Assembly: GCF_001297705.1 (NCBI RefSeq)
Contig: NZ_LIRF01000007.1
Coordinates: 248,001-312,000 of the forward strand
Length of the DNA: 64,000 nt
Direction of reading: 5' to 3'
Source of the DNA: Chryseobacterium sp. ERMR1:04
GTDB lineage: Bacteria > Bacteroidota > Bacteroidia > Flavobacteriales > Weeksellaceae
Each line of letters opens with the position of its first letter. Position 1 is the first letter of the stretch. Positions 16,577-25,681 of the stretch are shown here, piece after piece. The notes under the pieces are model-generated. The model ran no database searches and was not told the origin of the DNA. It was given only the letters and a program-made list of their open reading frames with translations. Both the position numbers and the translations under genes were made by a program.

Positions 16577-18337
16577 ATGAAAAAACAAGATACCTGGGAA
16601 ATTATCAAAAGATTATTCTTCATCGGGATGAAATTCCGTTCGTGGTTTATCATAACGTTGGTGATTTCTATATTTCTTTCTATCGTTTCTACTTACAGGC
16701 CATACCTTACTATGCAGGTAGTAGATAACGATATTACCAAACTTCACGATAAGGCTTTGATGATGAAGCATATCTATATTTTAGTAGGTTTGGTTTTTGC
16801 AGAAACAGTTTTAAACTTTTTCTTAGTCTATTTCTCCAATTATATTTCTCAGAACGTTATCAGAGATATCAGAGAAAGGTTATATGCTAAACTGATCTAT
16901 TTTAGAACTTCATTTTTTGATAAAACCCCGATCGGACAACTTGTAACCCGTGCTGTTGGAGATGTGGAAACTATTGCAACCGTTTATACAGACGGTTTCC
17001 TGATGGTTTTCGGAGATATTTTGAGAATCGTTTTTGTATTGGTGATGATGTTCAGTACCAATGTTCATTTGAGTTATATCACGCTGGCTATTTTACCTTT
17101 GATGGTTTTAATTACAAGATTCTTCCAAAAAAGATTGAAGAAAGCGTTTGGTGATGAAAGAAACTGGACTTCGAATCAAAACTCTTTTGTGCAGGAAAGA
17201 CTGGCGGGAATGCCAATTATTCAAGTATTTAACAGACAGCAAGCTGAATATAAAAAGTTTGATGATATTAATATTACCCTGAAAGGAGCGTTATTGAGAA
17301 CCGTTTTTATTTTCTCACTGTTCTTTCCTGTGGTTGAACTTATTTCCTCACTTTTCATTGGGTTTATCCTGTTTTATGGAGGGTACATCACGATTAGTGC
17401 CGGGGTGGTTATTGCGTTTATTCAATATATTTCGATGTTGATTCGTCCTTTAAGACAGATTGCAGACCGTTTTAATAATATCCAACGTGGGATTGTAGGC
17501 GCTGAAAGAGTATTGGGAGTGATGGATGAAGACTACGCGATGCCAAACAACGGGAAAGTAGAGAAAGATCATTTTGATGGTAAAATTGAATTCAAAGATG
17601 TTCGTTTTGCGTACGATGAAAAACAGGAAGTTCTTAAAGGCATTGATTTTAAAGTAAATCCCGGAGAAACGGTAGCCATTGTTGGAGCAACAGGCGCAGG
17701 GAAATCTACCATTATCAGCTTGATCACAAGATTGTATGATATTAATTCCGGAGAGATCTTTATTGATGATGTGGAACTTAAAGATTACGAATTATATAAT
17801 TTAAGAAGTCATATCGGAGTGGTATTGCAGGATGTTTTCTTATTCCACGGAAGTATTTTTGAAAACCTTGCTTTTGGGGATGATACCATTACGTTAGAAA
17901 AAATAAAAGCAGGCGCCAAAGAAATTGAAGTGGATGATTTTATTGAAAGCCTTCCTGGCGGATACGAGTACGTGGTGAGCGAAAGAGGTTCGTCTATTTC
18001 CTTAGGACAAAGACAATTATTATCTTTCCTGAGAGCGTATTTATCTGATCCTAAAATTTTAATTCTGGATGAAGCAACTTCTTCTATTGACCACGAAAGT
18101 GAAAAACTCATTCAGAGAGCAACAGAGAAAATTACTAAAAACAGAACTTCTATTATTATTGCCCACAGACTGTCAACCATTGAAAAAGCTGATAAAATTA
18201 TCGTAATGGAACATGGTAAGATTGTGGAAGAAGGCAAGCACCTTGAATTATTAGATAAAAACGGATATTATTCTACCCTTTATAAAGCTCAACTGAGACA
18301 TGAAGTAGAGGAGAGTGAGACGGTTCAAAATAATTAA
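16577..18337 (+). CDS. MsbA-like ABC exporter, fused membrane and ATPase domains
   Basis: A half-transporter of 586 residues: six membrane helices in residues 1-310, then the nucleotide-binding domain. Walker A is GATGAGKST (370-378), the signature is SLGQRQ instead of canonical LSGGQ, Walker B is ILILDEATSSID and the H-loop is IIIAHRLST. This lipid/drug exporter class (MsbA, YheH/LmrCD-like) works as a dimer in the inner membrane. The relaxed signature is common in the heterodimer-like subgroup, but no partner gene is adjacent. The substrate is unknown. Confidence 0.92.
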   Translation: MKKQDTWEIIKRLFFIGMKFRSWFIITLVISIFLSIVSTYRPYLTMQVVDNDITKLHDKALMMKHIYILVGLVFAETVLNFFLVYFSNYISQNVIRDIRERLYAKLIYFRTSFFDKTPIGQLVTRAVGDVETIATVYTDGFLMVFGDILRIVFVLVMMFSTNVHLSYITLAILPLMVLITRFFQKRLKKAFGDERNWTSNQNSFVQERLAGMPIIQVFNRQQAEYKKFDDINITLKGALLRTVFIFSLFFPVVELISSLFIGFILFYGGYITISAGVVIAFIQYISMLIRPLRQIADRFNNIQRGIVGAERVLGVMDEDYAMPNNGKVEKDHFDGKIEFKDVRFAYDEKQEVLKGIDFKVNPGETVAIVGATGAGKSTIISLITRLYDINSGEIFIDDVELKDYELYNLRSHIGVVLQDVFLFHGSIFENLAFGDDTITLEKIKAGAKEIEVDDFIESLPGGYEYVVSERGSSISLGQRQLLSFLRAYLSDPKILILDEATSSIDHESEKLIQRATEKITKNRTSIIIAHRLSTIEKADKIIVMEHGKIVEEGKHLELLDKNGYYSTLYKAQLRHEVEESETVQNN

Positions 18338-18358
18338 ACTAAAATAATTGATTGGTTT

Positions 18359-18448
18359 AAAAATCAAAAAGATACTTTTTAAAAGTATCTTTTTTTATGC
18401 TGAATAAAAATCAAAAAGATTTTAAAGTATCTTTTTTTATGCTGAATA
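18359..18448 (+). terminator. Tandemly duplicated terminator
   Basis: Unit 1 (18359-18406) has the hairpin GATACTTTTTAAAAGTATC followed by seven T. Unit 2 (18407-18448) repeats the same flanks and the T tract, ending again in ATGCTGAATA, but lacks about six bases of the left arm, so its hairpin is broken. Only the first copy should work. Confidence 0.75.
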
Positions 18449-18467
18449 GTTGCTGAATAAACTGATT

Positions 18468-18806
18468 TTATAATCCGTAAGGGATAATTCCTAGGTCTTT
18501 TTTCCAGGCTTCACCATATTTCTGGGTTAGGTCTTTTGCTAATGCTAAATTATTTTTTTCTGCCTGTTTCGAAAGGGTGGGGCTGATCACGCAGTTTTGA
18601 TAGACCACATCTACGTTATATTTTTTTCGGAAGTCTTGGTGGTTTTTAGACATGATCCCAAATTGAATAAAATGAGGGAGAACTTCTACTGGTCTTTTTC
18701 CATTCTTATCTTTAATCGTAACTTTTACCTCATCGCTCTTCTGTGCAAAACTTACCCCTGAGAAGGATAGCATGATCATTAAAAGAAATAATTTTGAGTT
18801 TTTCAT
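18468..18806 (-). CDS. Small exported protein of unknown function
   Basis: 112 residues with a clear signal peptide (MKNSKLFLLMIMLSFSGVSFAQ), then a short soluble domain (KVTIKDKNGKRPVEVLPHF...). It contains one Cys in the mature part. I do not recognise a family. It lies 63 bases after the DUF5686 gene on the same strand and could be cotranscribed with it. Confidence 0.65.
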   Translation of the reverse strand: MKNSKLFLLMIMLSFSGVSFAQKSDEVKVTIKDKNGKRPVEVLPHFIQFGIMSKNHQDFRKKYNVDVVYQNCVISPTLSKQAEKNNLALAKDLTQKYGEAWKKDLGIIPYGL

Positions 18807-18869
18807 TGGCTTTATTTTTTATAATAGATGGGAAAATAGATATAAAGTTAAATAACCAAATCAGCTTAT

Positions 18870-21191
18870 TTAAAACCCAGGTGAAAAACCAAATCTTACT
18901 CCAAAGTTCGGTGGCGTGATTCCAAATACTTCATCAACCTTACTTCTCCAAATGAAATCTACTCTGAACGGACGTATATTTCCGTAGCCAATATTTTCAA
19001 TTCCAAAACCGTATTCACTATACATTTTATTGGGTGCAGTATACATGATGGACGATCTGTTGATATCGATATTATTTTGGGAGATACTTCCATAAGCAAA
19101 TCGATAAAAAATAAAACTTCTCAGCTTGAGTTTATTGAGCAAAGGAATTCTATTTAAAATAAATCCATTAAAATGATGTTCCAGATTTCCCATAATATAA
19201 GTGTCCGTAACAAAATTATAATAGTTGAGGAGTGAGAACGTTTTAGAAACTACAGATATACTCTGATTGGCAGGCACCGGACTTAAGAGAGAAATAGGTA
19301 CCGTATTAAATATTTTCCCCATCTCTACAGAAGCGTTTAAAAGACCGAAATTACTTAAAAAGAAGTTTTTCTCAACAGAGAGCTGCAGTTTGTTGTAATC
19401 GAAATCACTATTCAATATGCCTTTATATCCTTTGGTATATTTCAGCATGATTGTCGTGAAAGGTAGTTTTCCAAATTTTTGCTCTGCGCCATATCCGTAT
19501 ACATTTCTGCCCGGCGTATAAATTAGGGTCATGTTCGTTGTGAAGTCCGTAAGCTTATTATGAATCTCAGTGGTGTTAGGAAGAACATAATCCATTGAGA
19601 AAGCATTGGAATCTGCTGATTGTATTTGTTGATGCACTCCGGAAATATTTAAATGCAAATTTTTATCGAATGCCAAATCAAAATTAACGGCATTTCTCAT
19701 CACATTCGAAAGATCGTAATTTTTACCACGGGTAATAAATGAGGTTTTATTTCTTGGTAACAAGTCATTTGGATCCAGTAATTTACCCGATAATTGTAAA
19801 TTATCTCTAAGGTGAGAGGCGCCGATAACAATTCTGGGTTGCGAGCTTAGTAAATAAATTCCCTCCACCCCATATTTAAATTTATGATCTCTATTTCCGT
19901 ATGCTCCGTAAAAGGTTAGTCTGAATTTATCATCTTCGGTCATAAAAGTCCTGAATCCCATACGCAGTCGAAGGCCTTCAACATCATTATTAGAAACTGT
20001 ATTCCATATTGATCCGGCCTGTAATCCTTTAAAAAGATCTAGATATCCTGTAGAAAAAACATTCACGACACTGGTAATTCCATGTACTCTTGCATTCGAT
20101 TTTAATCCTCTTATGAGTTGCAATGTTTCCTGAGTATTTTTGCTTAGTTCTATATGTTTTTGCCAGTATTCATCATTCTTTTCGAATTGATCTGAACGCG
20201 TTTGAACTATTTTTTCTTTATAAAAAGAGGGCTCTTTAGGCTGGTTGAGCTGGTATTCGTATTCATTAACTTCCTTTTTTACATACGCTCCCGTTTCGTC
20301 TTTTCTCTTGGAAAGGAGTGTGAAATTTCCTTCATATATACTTTTCTCGGGAAGGTAAACTCCATCATTTGTTTCCGAATAATATTTTTCAATAGACAGA
20401 TCACGAACCAGACTCATGTTGATCTGTTTGGTGGTCTTCATCAGAATCTCTGTTATGGCAAAGGCTTTATCTACAACATTAAAATGCCCTTGAAATAAAA
20501 GGTCTTCCGGGTTTTTTGGAAAAAAATGGATGGTATACATTTTCTGATCTCCTTCGCTGATGGAATCTTTTAATATATAATTGTAAACTCCGTATCCTCT
20601 GGAAGAGAGCGGACTTACAAAAGTTTTATCTAAAATTTTAATATCATCCTCATACGGATTAACAGTGGTGAAAGTCTGGCTGAATCTTTCGACCCCAAAT
20701 CCTCTTCCCACTTCATTTAAACCCGATTTTCTTTCTCCTTCTATATCTGTTCTTTCCTCACCTTTGTGCCCATAGATTCTTTCACTCAATTCGTTGAGGA
20801 ATATAGGAATAGTGATTTTCTCCTCTGTCTGATCTCCTTCTCTGGATGCTTTACGCAGGGTAGCATAATCATTTCCTAAGATCTTTTTTGCAACGGTACT
20901 GTCGATATTATTTAATCCTATGTTGACGGAGGTGTACTTTCTGTAGTCGTAAAAGTCTAAAGACTGGATGTTATTCCTTTCTTTATTTTTCCAGATTCCC
21001 TGTAATATTTTATAGGCAGGATTTTCTTTTTTAGACAAGCTTTTTTTTGGCTTTCCTGTGATTCTAATTTCCTGTAAATCTTTTTGCTTTGTTTTCCGAT
21101 CATCATTTCCTATTTCTTTTATCTTCGTCTGGGCATGAAATAAGAGGATAAGAAAGGTGAAAAGAAAACCTATTTTATATTTTTTCATCAT
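18870..21191 (-). CDS. DUF5686-family outer-membrane protein
   Basis: A 773-residue exported protein. After the signal peptide comes a soluble N-terminal part with the family segment NPAYKILQGIWKNKERNN, LDFYDYRKYTSVNIGLNN and PIFLNELSE. The C-terminal 400 residues are alternating amphipathic strands ending in FGVRFGFSPGF, with a terminal Phe, as expected of an outer-membrane barrel. Related proteins often carry a carboxypeptidase-regulatory-like domain at the N-terminus; here it is absent. Role unknown, perhaps in surface assembly. The patatin-BamA gene lies 81 bases upstream on the same strand. Confidence 0.82.
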   Translation of the reverse strand: MMKKYKIGFLFTFLILLFHAQTKIKEIGNDDRKTKQKDLQEIRITGKPKKSLSKKENPAYKILQGIWKNKERNNIQSLDFYDYRKYTSVNIGLNNIDSTVAKKILGNDYATLRKASREGDQTEEKITIPIFLNELSERIYGHKGEERTDIEGERKSGLNEVGRGFGVERFSQTFTTVNPYEDDIKILDKTFVSPLSSRGYGVYNYILKDSISEGDQKMYTIHFFPKNPEDLLFQGHFNVVDKAFAITEILMKTTKQINMSLVRDLSIEKYYSETNDGVYLPEKSIYEGNFTLLSKRKDETGAYVKKEVNEYEYQLNQPKEPSFYKEKIVQTRSDQFEKNDEYWQKHIELSKNTQETLQLIRGLKSNARVHGITSVVNVFSTGYLDLFKGLQAGSIWNTVSNNDVEGLRLRMGFRTFMTEDDKFRLTFYGAYGNRDHKFKYGVEGIYLLSSQPRIVIGASHLRDNLQLSGKLLDPNDLLPRNKTSFITRGKNYDLSNVMRNAVNFDLAFDKNLHLNISGVHQQIQSADSNAFSMDYVLPNTTEIHNKLTDFTTNMTLIYTPGRNVYGYGAEQKFGKLPFTTIMLKYTKGYKGILNSDFDYNKLQLSVEKNFFLSNFGLLNASVEMGKIFNTVPISLLSPVPANQSISVVSKTFSLLNYYNFVTDTYIMGNLEHHFNGFILNRIPLLNKLKLRSFIFYRFAYGSISQNNIDINRSSIMYTAPNKMYSEYGFGIENIGYGNIRPFRVDFIWRSKVDEVFGITPPNFGVRFGFSPGF

Positions 21192-21272
21192 GTATAAAAA
21201 GGGGTGTAAAATTGCGTGTGATGCAATTGTTTACTGTAATAAATTGTTGATAATTATATGTTTGTGTTTTTA

Positions 21273-23645
21273 TTAAAATTTGAAACCGATACTAAAATAG
21301 ACTCTCCAAAAATTAATTGCATCATTTTTAGACACATTGATATTAATGGGACCTAAGATTGATTCGTATCCAAGGTTAAGCCCGTATCCTAAGATGTCGT
21401 CTCCGTTTTTAAAAGAGGAAAGTTCATCACTTACTCTCCCATAGTGAAAAGATGGCGTAAGATAAAGGTGTTTATAGACTTTATATTGTACATCCAGCCC
21501 TACTTTAGCAAATGAATTTATCAGAAGTTCTTTTTGTCTGAATCCGTTAAACTCGGGGTTAAGACCACTAAAATTATATTCACTGCCGCCAAGATTATAT
21601 TTTTGATTGAAAAAGAGATATGGAATTTGGTCTTGGTTTTCACCTTGGTTTCTCGAGGAGAAGAAGGTACCTAGAAATGCATTGGCTTTTACGGAAAGTT
21701 TTTTGGTAACTGGAAATACAAAATTTTCATTAACGACCAGGCTTATCATATTTTTTGGTCTGAAATAATAAGAATCACTAGGATTCAAGTACTCGTACAA
21801 TGCAGGTTGCACTTTCTCTAGATCATACAGATTGTATTGATGCCCAAAATAATATTTAGATAAAATTTGCAGATTATTACCTGATGTTGGATAGTATTTT
21901 TCGTTTAAATTGTTTTGATTGAATTTAAAAACCAAATCAAAATTATTATGTTGATATACTTTTCTGTCATTAGTCCCTGATAGTATTTGACCTATTCTGT
22001 CTATTGAACGGTTGATTCTTTCGGTATTATATTCTACCCCTATTGAAGCCATAGCATTGGGTGTGAAGGTATAATTAATGGCTGTATTTACATTGGTATT
22101 TCTGTAAATATAATCTGAGATGCGGGCATTATCTATTTCGTTACTATAATAATTATTAAATCGAAGGACAAAATCATTACTTTTCAGGTGAGAGGTCGTT
22201 GCTTCCGCGCTGATCCACCAACGGAAATCATTATCCAGAAATTTCTGAAACTGCACACGTCCTTTGAATCGTTCAGAAATATCCAACGTCGCTAAGGCAC
22301 GAAATTTATGTTCAATGCTTCGGTACGTATAGTTAACGATAATACCAACAGACTGCTCCGTATCATAATGAAGCGCAAGTTTTAGCGCACTGTTTTTTAC
22401 TCTTTTAACGAAGATATTCATAATGAGTCCGTCTCCGGCATCTGTATAAGTATAGTACACCTTTTCGTATTGTCTCATGCCAAAGATCCTGTCAATGGCT
22501 TCATTGGCACTTTTAGCATCATAGTATTCACCTTCTTTTAATCTCATAAGGTCTTTGATACTTTTAATTTCGGATGGGTTAGTAAGAGGCGTCCCATTAT
22601 CTTCACTATAGGTAAATTGTAGGGTAGGCTTCTTTACCTCCTGAATCATTTTGTGTTCGTAAATGATTCCCAACCTACGTTGTTCATTAGCCAAGGCAAT
22701 GAATTCGGGAAGGTGTTTTTTTGCTTCAGCTTCTCCGATTTTAATAATTTCTTTATAGTTTTTAAAATCTTTTGTCGTGTACTTATTAAGAGGGCTTACA
22801 AAATCTACTAAAATATCAGACATTTTCTTTTGCTCATTAAAATCCTGAACAGACCGAAAAGCATGCGTTTGATAGATCATTTTCATAGGATTTTCAATCT
22901 CTTTTTTGGTGAAAAGTCTAAATCCTGTATAGCCGCCCACAATATAGTCGGCTCCCATATCTTTTACTTCTTTTACAGGGAAATTTCTATCCAGACCGCC
23001 GTCTACCAATAATTTTCCGTCAATATATACCGGAGCAAAAGCTGCAGGTATGGCAAGAGTAGCACGTATGGCCAATGCTAATGATCCTTTTTTCTGCATC
23101 ACAAGCCCTCCGTTGATAATATCAGATGAGGTAAGCTCCACAGGAATAGGAAGCTTGCTGAAATCATTGATGTGTTTAGCGGGGAAGGTGAGGGTGTTCA
23201 ATACTTCAGACATATATTGTCCTTCTATATAGGAACCCGGCAAGGAGGGTAATCCATTGGTTATTGGGAACTCTATAATGTATTTGTTGTATTCATCTTT
23301 TTCACTGATGTTTACTTTATTGTAGGGAATCTTATTGCTTAAAACTCTTTTCCATTTGGTATTGTATACTACTTCTTTTAGGCTGTCTCCGCTATATCCC
23401 ATGGCATATAGTCCGCCTAAGATGCCCCCCATACTGGTTCCGGTAATATAATCTACTTTTATTCCCAAAGAATCTATCATTTTTAGAATTCCTATATGGG
23501 CAAAGCCTTTGGCACCACCTCCACTTAAGGCAAGTCCGAATTTGGTATCCTTTGTAATGATTTTTTTTGTTTGTAAAGAATCTTGCGCCGAAAATACAGT
23601 AAATGTGAAAAGAAAAGTGAAATAAAGAATGAATTTTTTCATCAA
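21273..23645 (-). CDS. Patatin-like phospholipase fused to a BamA-type barrel
   Basis: A 790-residue two-part protein. After the signal peptide, a patatin domain (about 35-330) shows GGGAKG (oxyanion hole, 42-47), nucleophile Ser71 in GTSMGG and Asp215 in DGG, a complete Ser-Asp dyad. A POTRA-like segment follows (about 340-420) and then a 16-strand-type barrel with a terminal Phe. This is the layout of type Vd autotransporters such as PlpD, where the barrel exports the lipase, although in the Bacteroidetes the passenger may remain periplasmic. Likely acts on phospholipids. Confidence 0.9.
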   Translation of the reverse strand: MMKKFILYFTFLFTFTVFSAQDSLQTKKIITKDTKFGLALSGGGAKGFAHIGILKMIDSLGIKVDYITGTSMGGILGGLYAMGYSGDSLKEVVYNTKWKRVLSNKIPYNKVNISEKDEYNKYIIEFPITNGLPSLPGSYIEGQYMSEVLNTLTFPAKHINDFSKLPIPVELTSSDIINGGLVMQKKGSLALAIRATLAIPAAFAPVYIDGKLLVDGGLDRNFPVKEVKDMGADYIVGGYTGFRLFTKKEIENPMKMIYQTHAFRSVQDFNEQKKMSDILVDFVSPLNKYTTKDFKNYKEIIKIGEAEAKKHLPEFIALANEQRRLGIIYEHKMIQEVKKPTLQFTYSEDNGTPLTNPSEIKSIKDLMRLKEGEYYDAKSANEAIDRIFGMRQYEKVYYTYTDAGDGLIMNIFVKRVKNSALKLALHYDTEQSVGIIVNYTYRSIEHKFRALATLDISERFKGRVQFQKFLDNDFRWWISAEATTSHLKSNDFVLRFNNYYSNEIDNARISDYIYRNTNVNTAINYTFTPNAMASIGVEYNTERINRSIDRIGQILSGTNDRKVYQHNNFDLVFKFNQNNLNEKYYPTSGNNLQILSKYYFGHQYNLYDLEKVQPALYEYLNPSDSYYFRPKNMISLVVNENFVFPVTKKLSVKANAFLGTFFSSRNQGENQDQIPYLFFNQKYNLGGSEYNFSGLNPEFNGFRQKELLINSFAKVGLDVQYKVYKHLYLTPSFHYGRVSDELSSFKNGDDILGYGLNLGYESILGPININVSKNDAINFWRVYFSIGFKF

Positions 23646-24094
23646 TTAGGTTTGCGCAAATTTAATGAAAGTTATGAAATTTAAAAACAAATTAGTTTAT
23701 TTTTTAGTTAAATATTGTTTGTAAGTTATTTGTTTTCAGGGCTTCAGTGTTTTGCTCTGTTTTCAATGATATGTAGATTATTTTCCTCGAATAAATTAGA
23801 ATAAATAAAAATTGTATCCTAATAAATAATCTTTTAGAGAAATATTTTAGTTCTGAGGAAAAGTGTTTTGATGTCAATTTGTTTACTGTTTATTAATAAT
23901 TTGTTAACAATTAATTAATAACTAGATAGTTAGGTATAGTTTTTGCATCTTATTGAAATAATAAAAAAAATGTGAATACCCAACGTTTGTATTGAAATAT
24001 TCACTAAATTTATTAAATATTTAAGCTTAGCCTATAAAAAGTAGGGGATGTTTAATATAAAGTTATAATTTTTTAATTAAATCCAAAAATATAG
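23646..24094. other. AT-rich gap before the 70-residue protein
   Basis: 449 bases without a gene. It must hold the promoters of the divergent patatin gene and the small gene at 24095. A sequence near a -7 box (TATAGTTTTTGC around 23935-23946) and an inverted repeat GTGAATA/TATTCAC at 23972-24004 are the only structure I see. The leader of the small gene would be about 150 bases. Confidence 0.4.
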
Positions 24095-24307
24095 ATGAAT
24101 AATATCCAAGAAGAGTTCCAGGTCTTTAGAGACGAGTTAAGAAAATTGAATATCGAAGTACAGAAAGTAGTAAAGGTAGGTAACGGAAGTATGGACTTTC
24201 ATGAAGTTTTTTACAAATCCCCAAGATATGAGGATGTGAAAACGATTTATGTTCAACGTCACCACCTGGATGAACTTATTGTAAAATTTAGACAGGCTTA
24301 TCCTTAA
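24095..24307 (+). CDS. Conserved-looking 70-residue protein, unknown function
   Basis: A short soluble protein, acidic then basic, beginning MNNIQEEFQVFRDELRKLN and ending VQRHHLDELIVKFRQAYP. It has no signal peptide or membrane segment, and the tail is predicted helical. A strong terminator lies 6 bases after the stop, and a long leader precedes it, which argues for a real, independently expressed gene. I do not recognise a family. Confidence 0.75.
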   Translation: MNNIQEEFQVFRDELRKLNIEVQKVVKVGNGSMDFHEVFYKSPRYEDVKTIYVQRHHLDELIVKFRQAYP

Positions 24308-24313
24308 AAATAT

Positions 24314-24349
24314 AAAACGCGGCTCAGAAAATCTGAATCGCGTTTTTTT
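24314..24349 (+). terminator. Terminator after the 70-residue protein
   Basis: AAAACGCG...CTCAGA / TCTGAATCGCGTTTTTTT: a 14-bp stem with small mismatches, a 3-nt loop and a T7 tract. It may also serve the converging MFS gene. Confidence 0.85.
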
Positions 24350-24367
24350 GATAGAAAATTCAATGTG

Positions 24368-25660
24368 TTAGTCTTCATTTAATTTTGAAGTTTCTTTGGT
24401 GTCTTTCATTCTCACATACACCAGTAAAGAAAAGAGTATGCATACGGTAATATACCAATAGAAGTAATGCTCAATTCCTAATTTTTTCAACCATAGTGCG
24501 ATATATTCTGCACTTCCTCCAAATATCGCTACTGTTAAAGCGTACGGTAATCCCACGCCTAAAGCACGTACTTCAGAAGGGAAAAGTTCAGCCTTTACAA
24601 TGGCATTAATAGAAGTGTAGCCACTTACGATAATTAAGGCTGCCATAATCAGGAAAAAAGCCGTCCACATAGAAGTTGTATGGCTTAACGCGGTAAGTAA
24701 AGGTACCGTACACACTGTTCCCAGAATTCCAAACCCTAAAAGCAAAGGTCTTCTTCCGATTCTATCAGATAATCCTCCAAAAACAGGTTGCAGACAAGCA
24801 AATATAAATAAGGAAACAAATGAAATGAGGGTAGATTGTTCTTTGGTAAGATGAACAGTATTGATCAGGAACTTTTGCATGTAAGTGGTGTAGGTATAAA
24901 ATGCCAACGTTCCACCTAATGTTAATCCTACGACCGTTAATAAAGCTTTTGGATGTTTTAAAAGTTCTGAGATGCTTCCTTTTTTCTTATCGTTAATCTC
25001 TTTTTTATTCTCAAAAGCTTCGGTTTCATGAAGGTTGGCTCTTAAATATAAGGCAATCACAGATAAAATAGCTCCAATAACGAAAGGGATTCTCCAGCCC
25101 CAATCTTCGAGTTGAGCCTCTGTTAATAATAATTTTTGTAAAATCAATTGAATTCCTAAGGCGATTAATTGACCTCCAATCAACGTTACATATTGGAAAC
25201 TTGAATAAAACCCTCTTCGGTCTTCTGTTGCCATTTCGCTGAGGTAAGTTGCCGAAACACCGTATTCGCCTCCAACACTTAATCCTTGTAATAGTCTTGC
25301 AATAAGAAGCAGGGCAGGTGCTAAAATACCTATTGTTTTATAGGTGGGCGTTAATGCAATGAGCAAAGAACCAAATGACATCAGTAAAACAGAAAGGGTC
25401 ATAGCTCTTTTTCTTCCGATCTTATCGGCGATACTTCCGAACATCCATCCTCCGATGGGACGCATTAAAAAGCCAACGGCAAAGATTCCTGCCGTATTCA
25501 TTAATTGAGCATTAAGATCTGAATCCGGAAAAAACGAATTGGAAAAATAAATAGCGAAGGCTGCATACGCGTACCAATCGTACCATTCTACGAGATTTCC
25601 TATGGAACCTCCAATGATGGCTTTTATTCGTTGGGCAGTTGTAATTTGAGTAGTATTCAT
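24368..25660 (-). CDS. MFS metabolite:H+ symporter, KgtP/ShiA/ProP group
   Basis: A 430-residue inner-membrane transporter with 12 hydrophobic segments. It begins GGSIGNLVEWYDWYAYAAF, has GSIADKIGRKRAM in the 2-3 loop, RLLQGLSVGGEYG and GGLSDRIGRRPLLLG, all features of the metabolite:H+ symporter family (alpha-ketoglutarate, citrate, shikimate, proline/betaine). It is 21 bases after a porin gene on the same strand, so outer- and inner-membrane uptake steps are coupled. The substrate is most probably an organic acid, without proof. Confidence 0.9.
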   Translation of the reverse strand: MNTTQITTAQRIKAIIGGSIGNLVEWYDWYAYAAFAIYFSNSFFPDSDLNAQLMNTAGIFAVGFLMRPIGGWMFGSIADKIGRKRAMTLSVLLMSFGSLLIALTPTYKTIGILAPALLLIARLLQGLSVGGEYGVSATYLSEMATEDRRGFYSSFQYVTLIGGQLIALGIQLILQKLLLTEAQLEDWGWRIPFVIGAILSVIALYLRANLHETEAFENKKEINDKKKGSISELLKHPKALLTVVGLTLGGTLAFYTYTTYMQKFLINTVHLTKEQSTLISFVSLFIFACLQPVFGGLSDRIGRRPLLLGFGILGTVCTVPLLTALSHTTSMWTAFFLIMAALIIVSGYTSINAIVKAELFPSEVRALGVGLPYALTVAIFGGSAEYIALWLKKLGIEHYFYWYITVCILFSLLVYVRMKDTKETSKLNED

Positions 25661-25681
25661 ATGGGTAAGATATTAAATTTT

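Noticed and set aside
20202..20498. 98-codon plus-strand frame inside the DUF5686 gene
   Set aside because: Antisense shadow with Phe/Ile-rich composition and no start signals.
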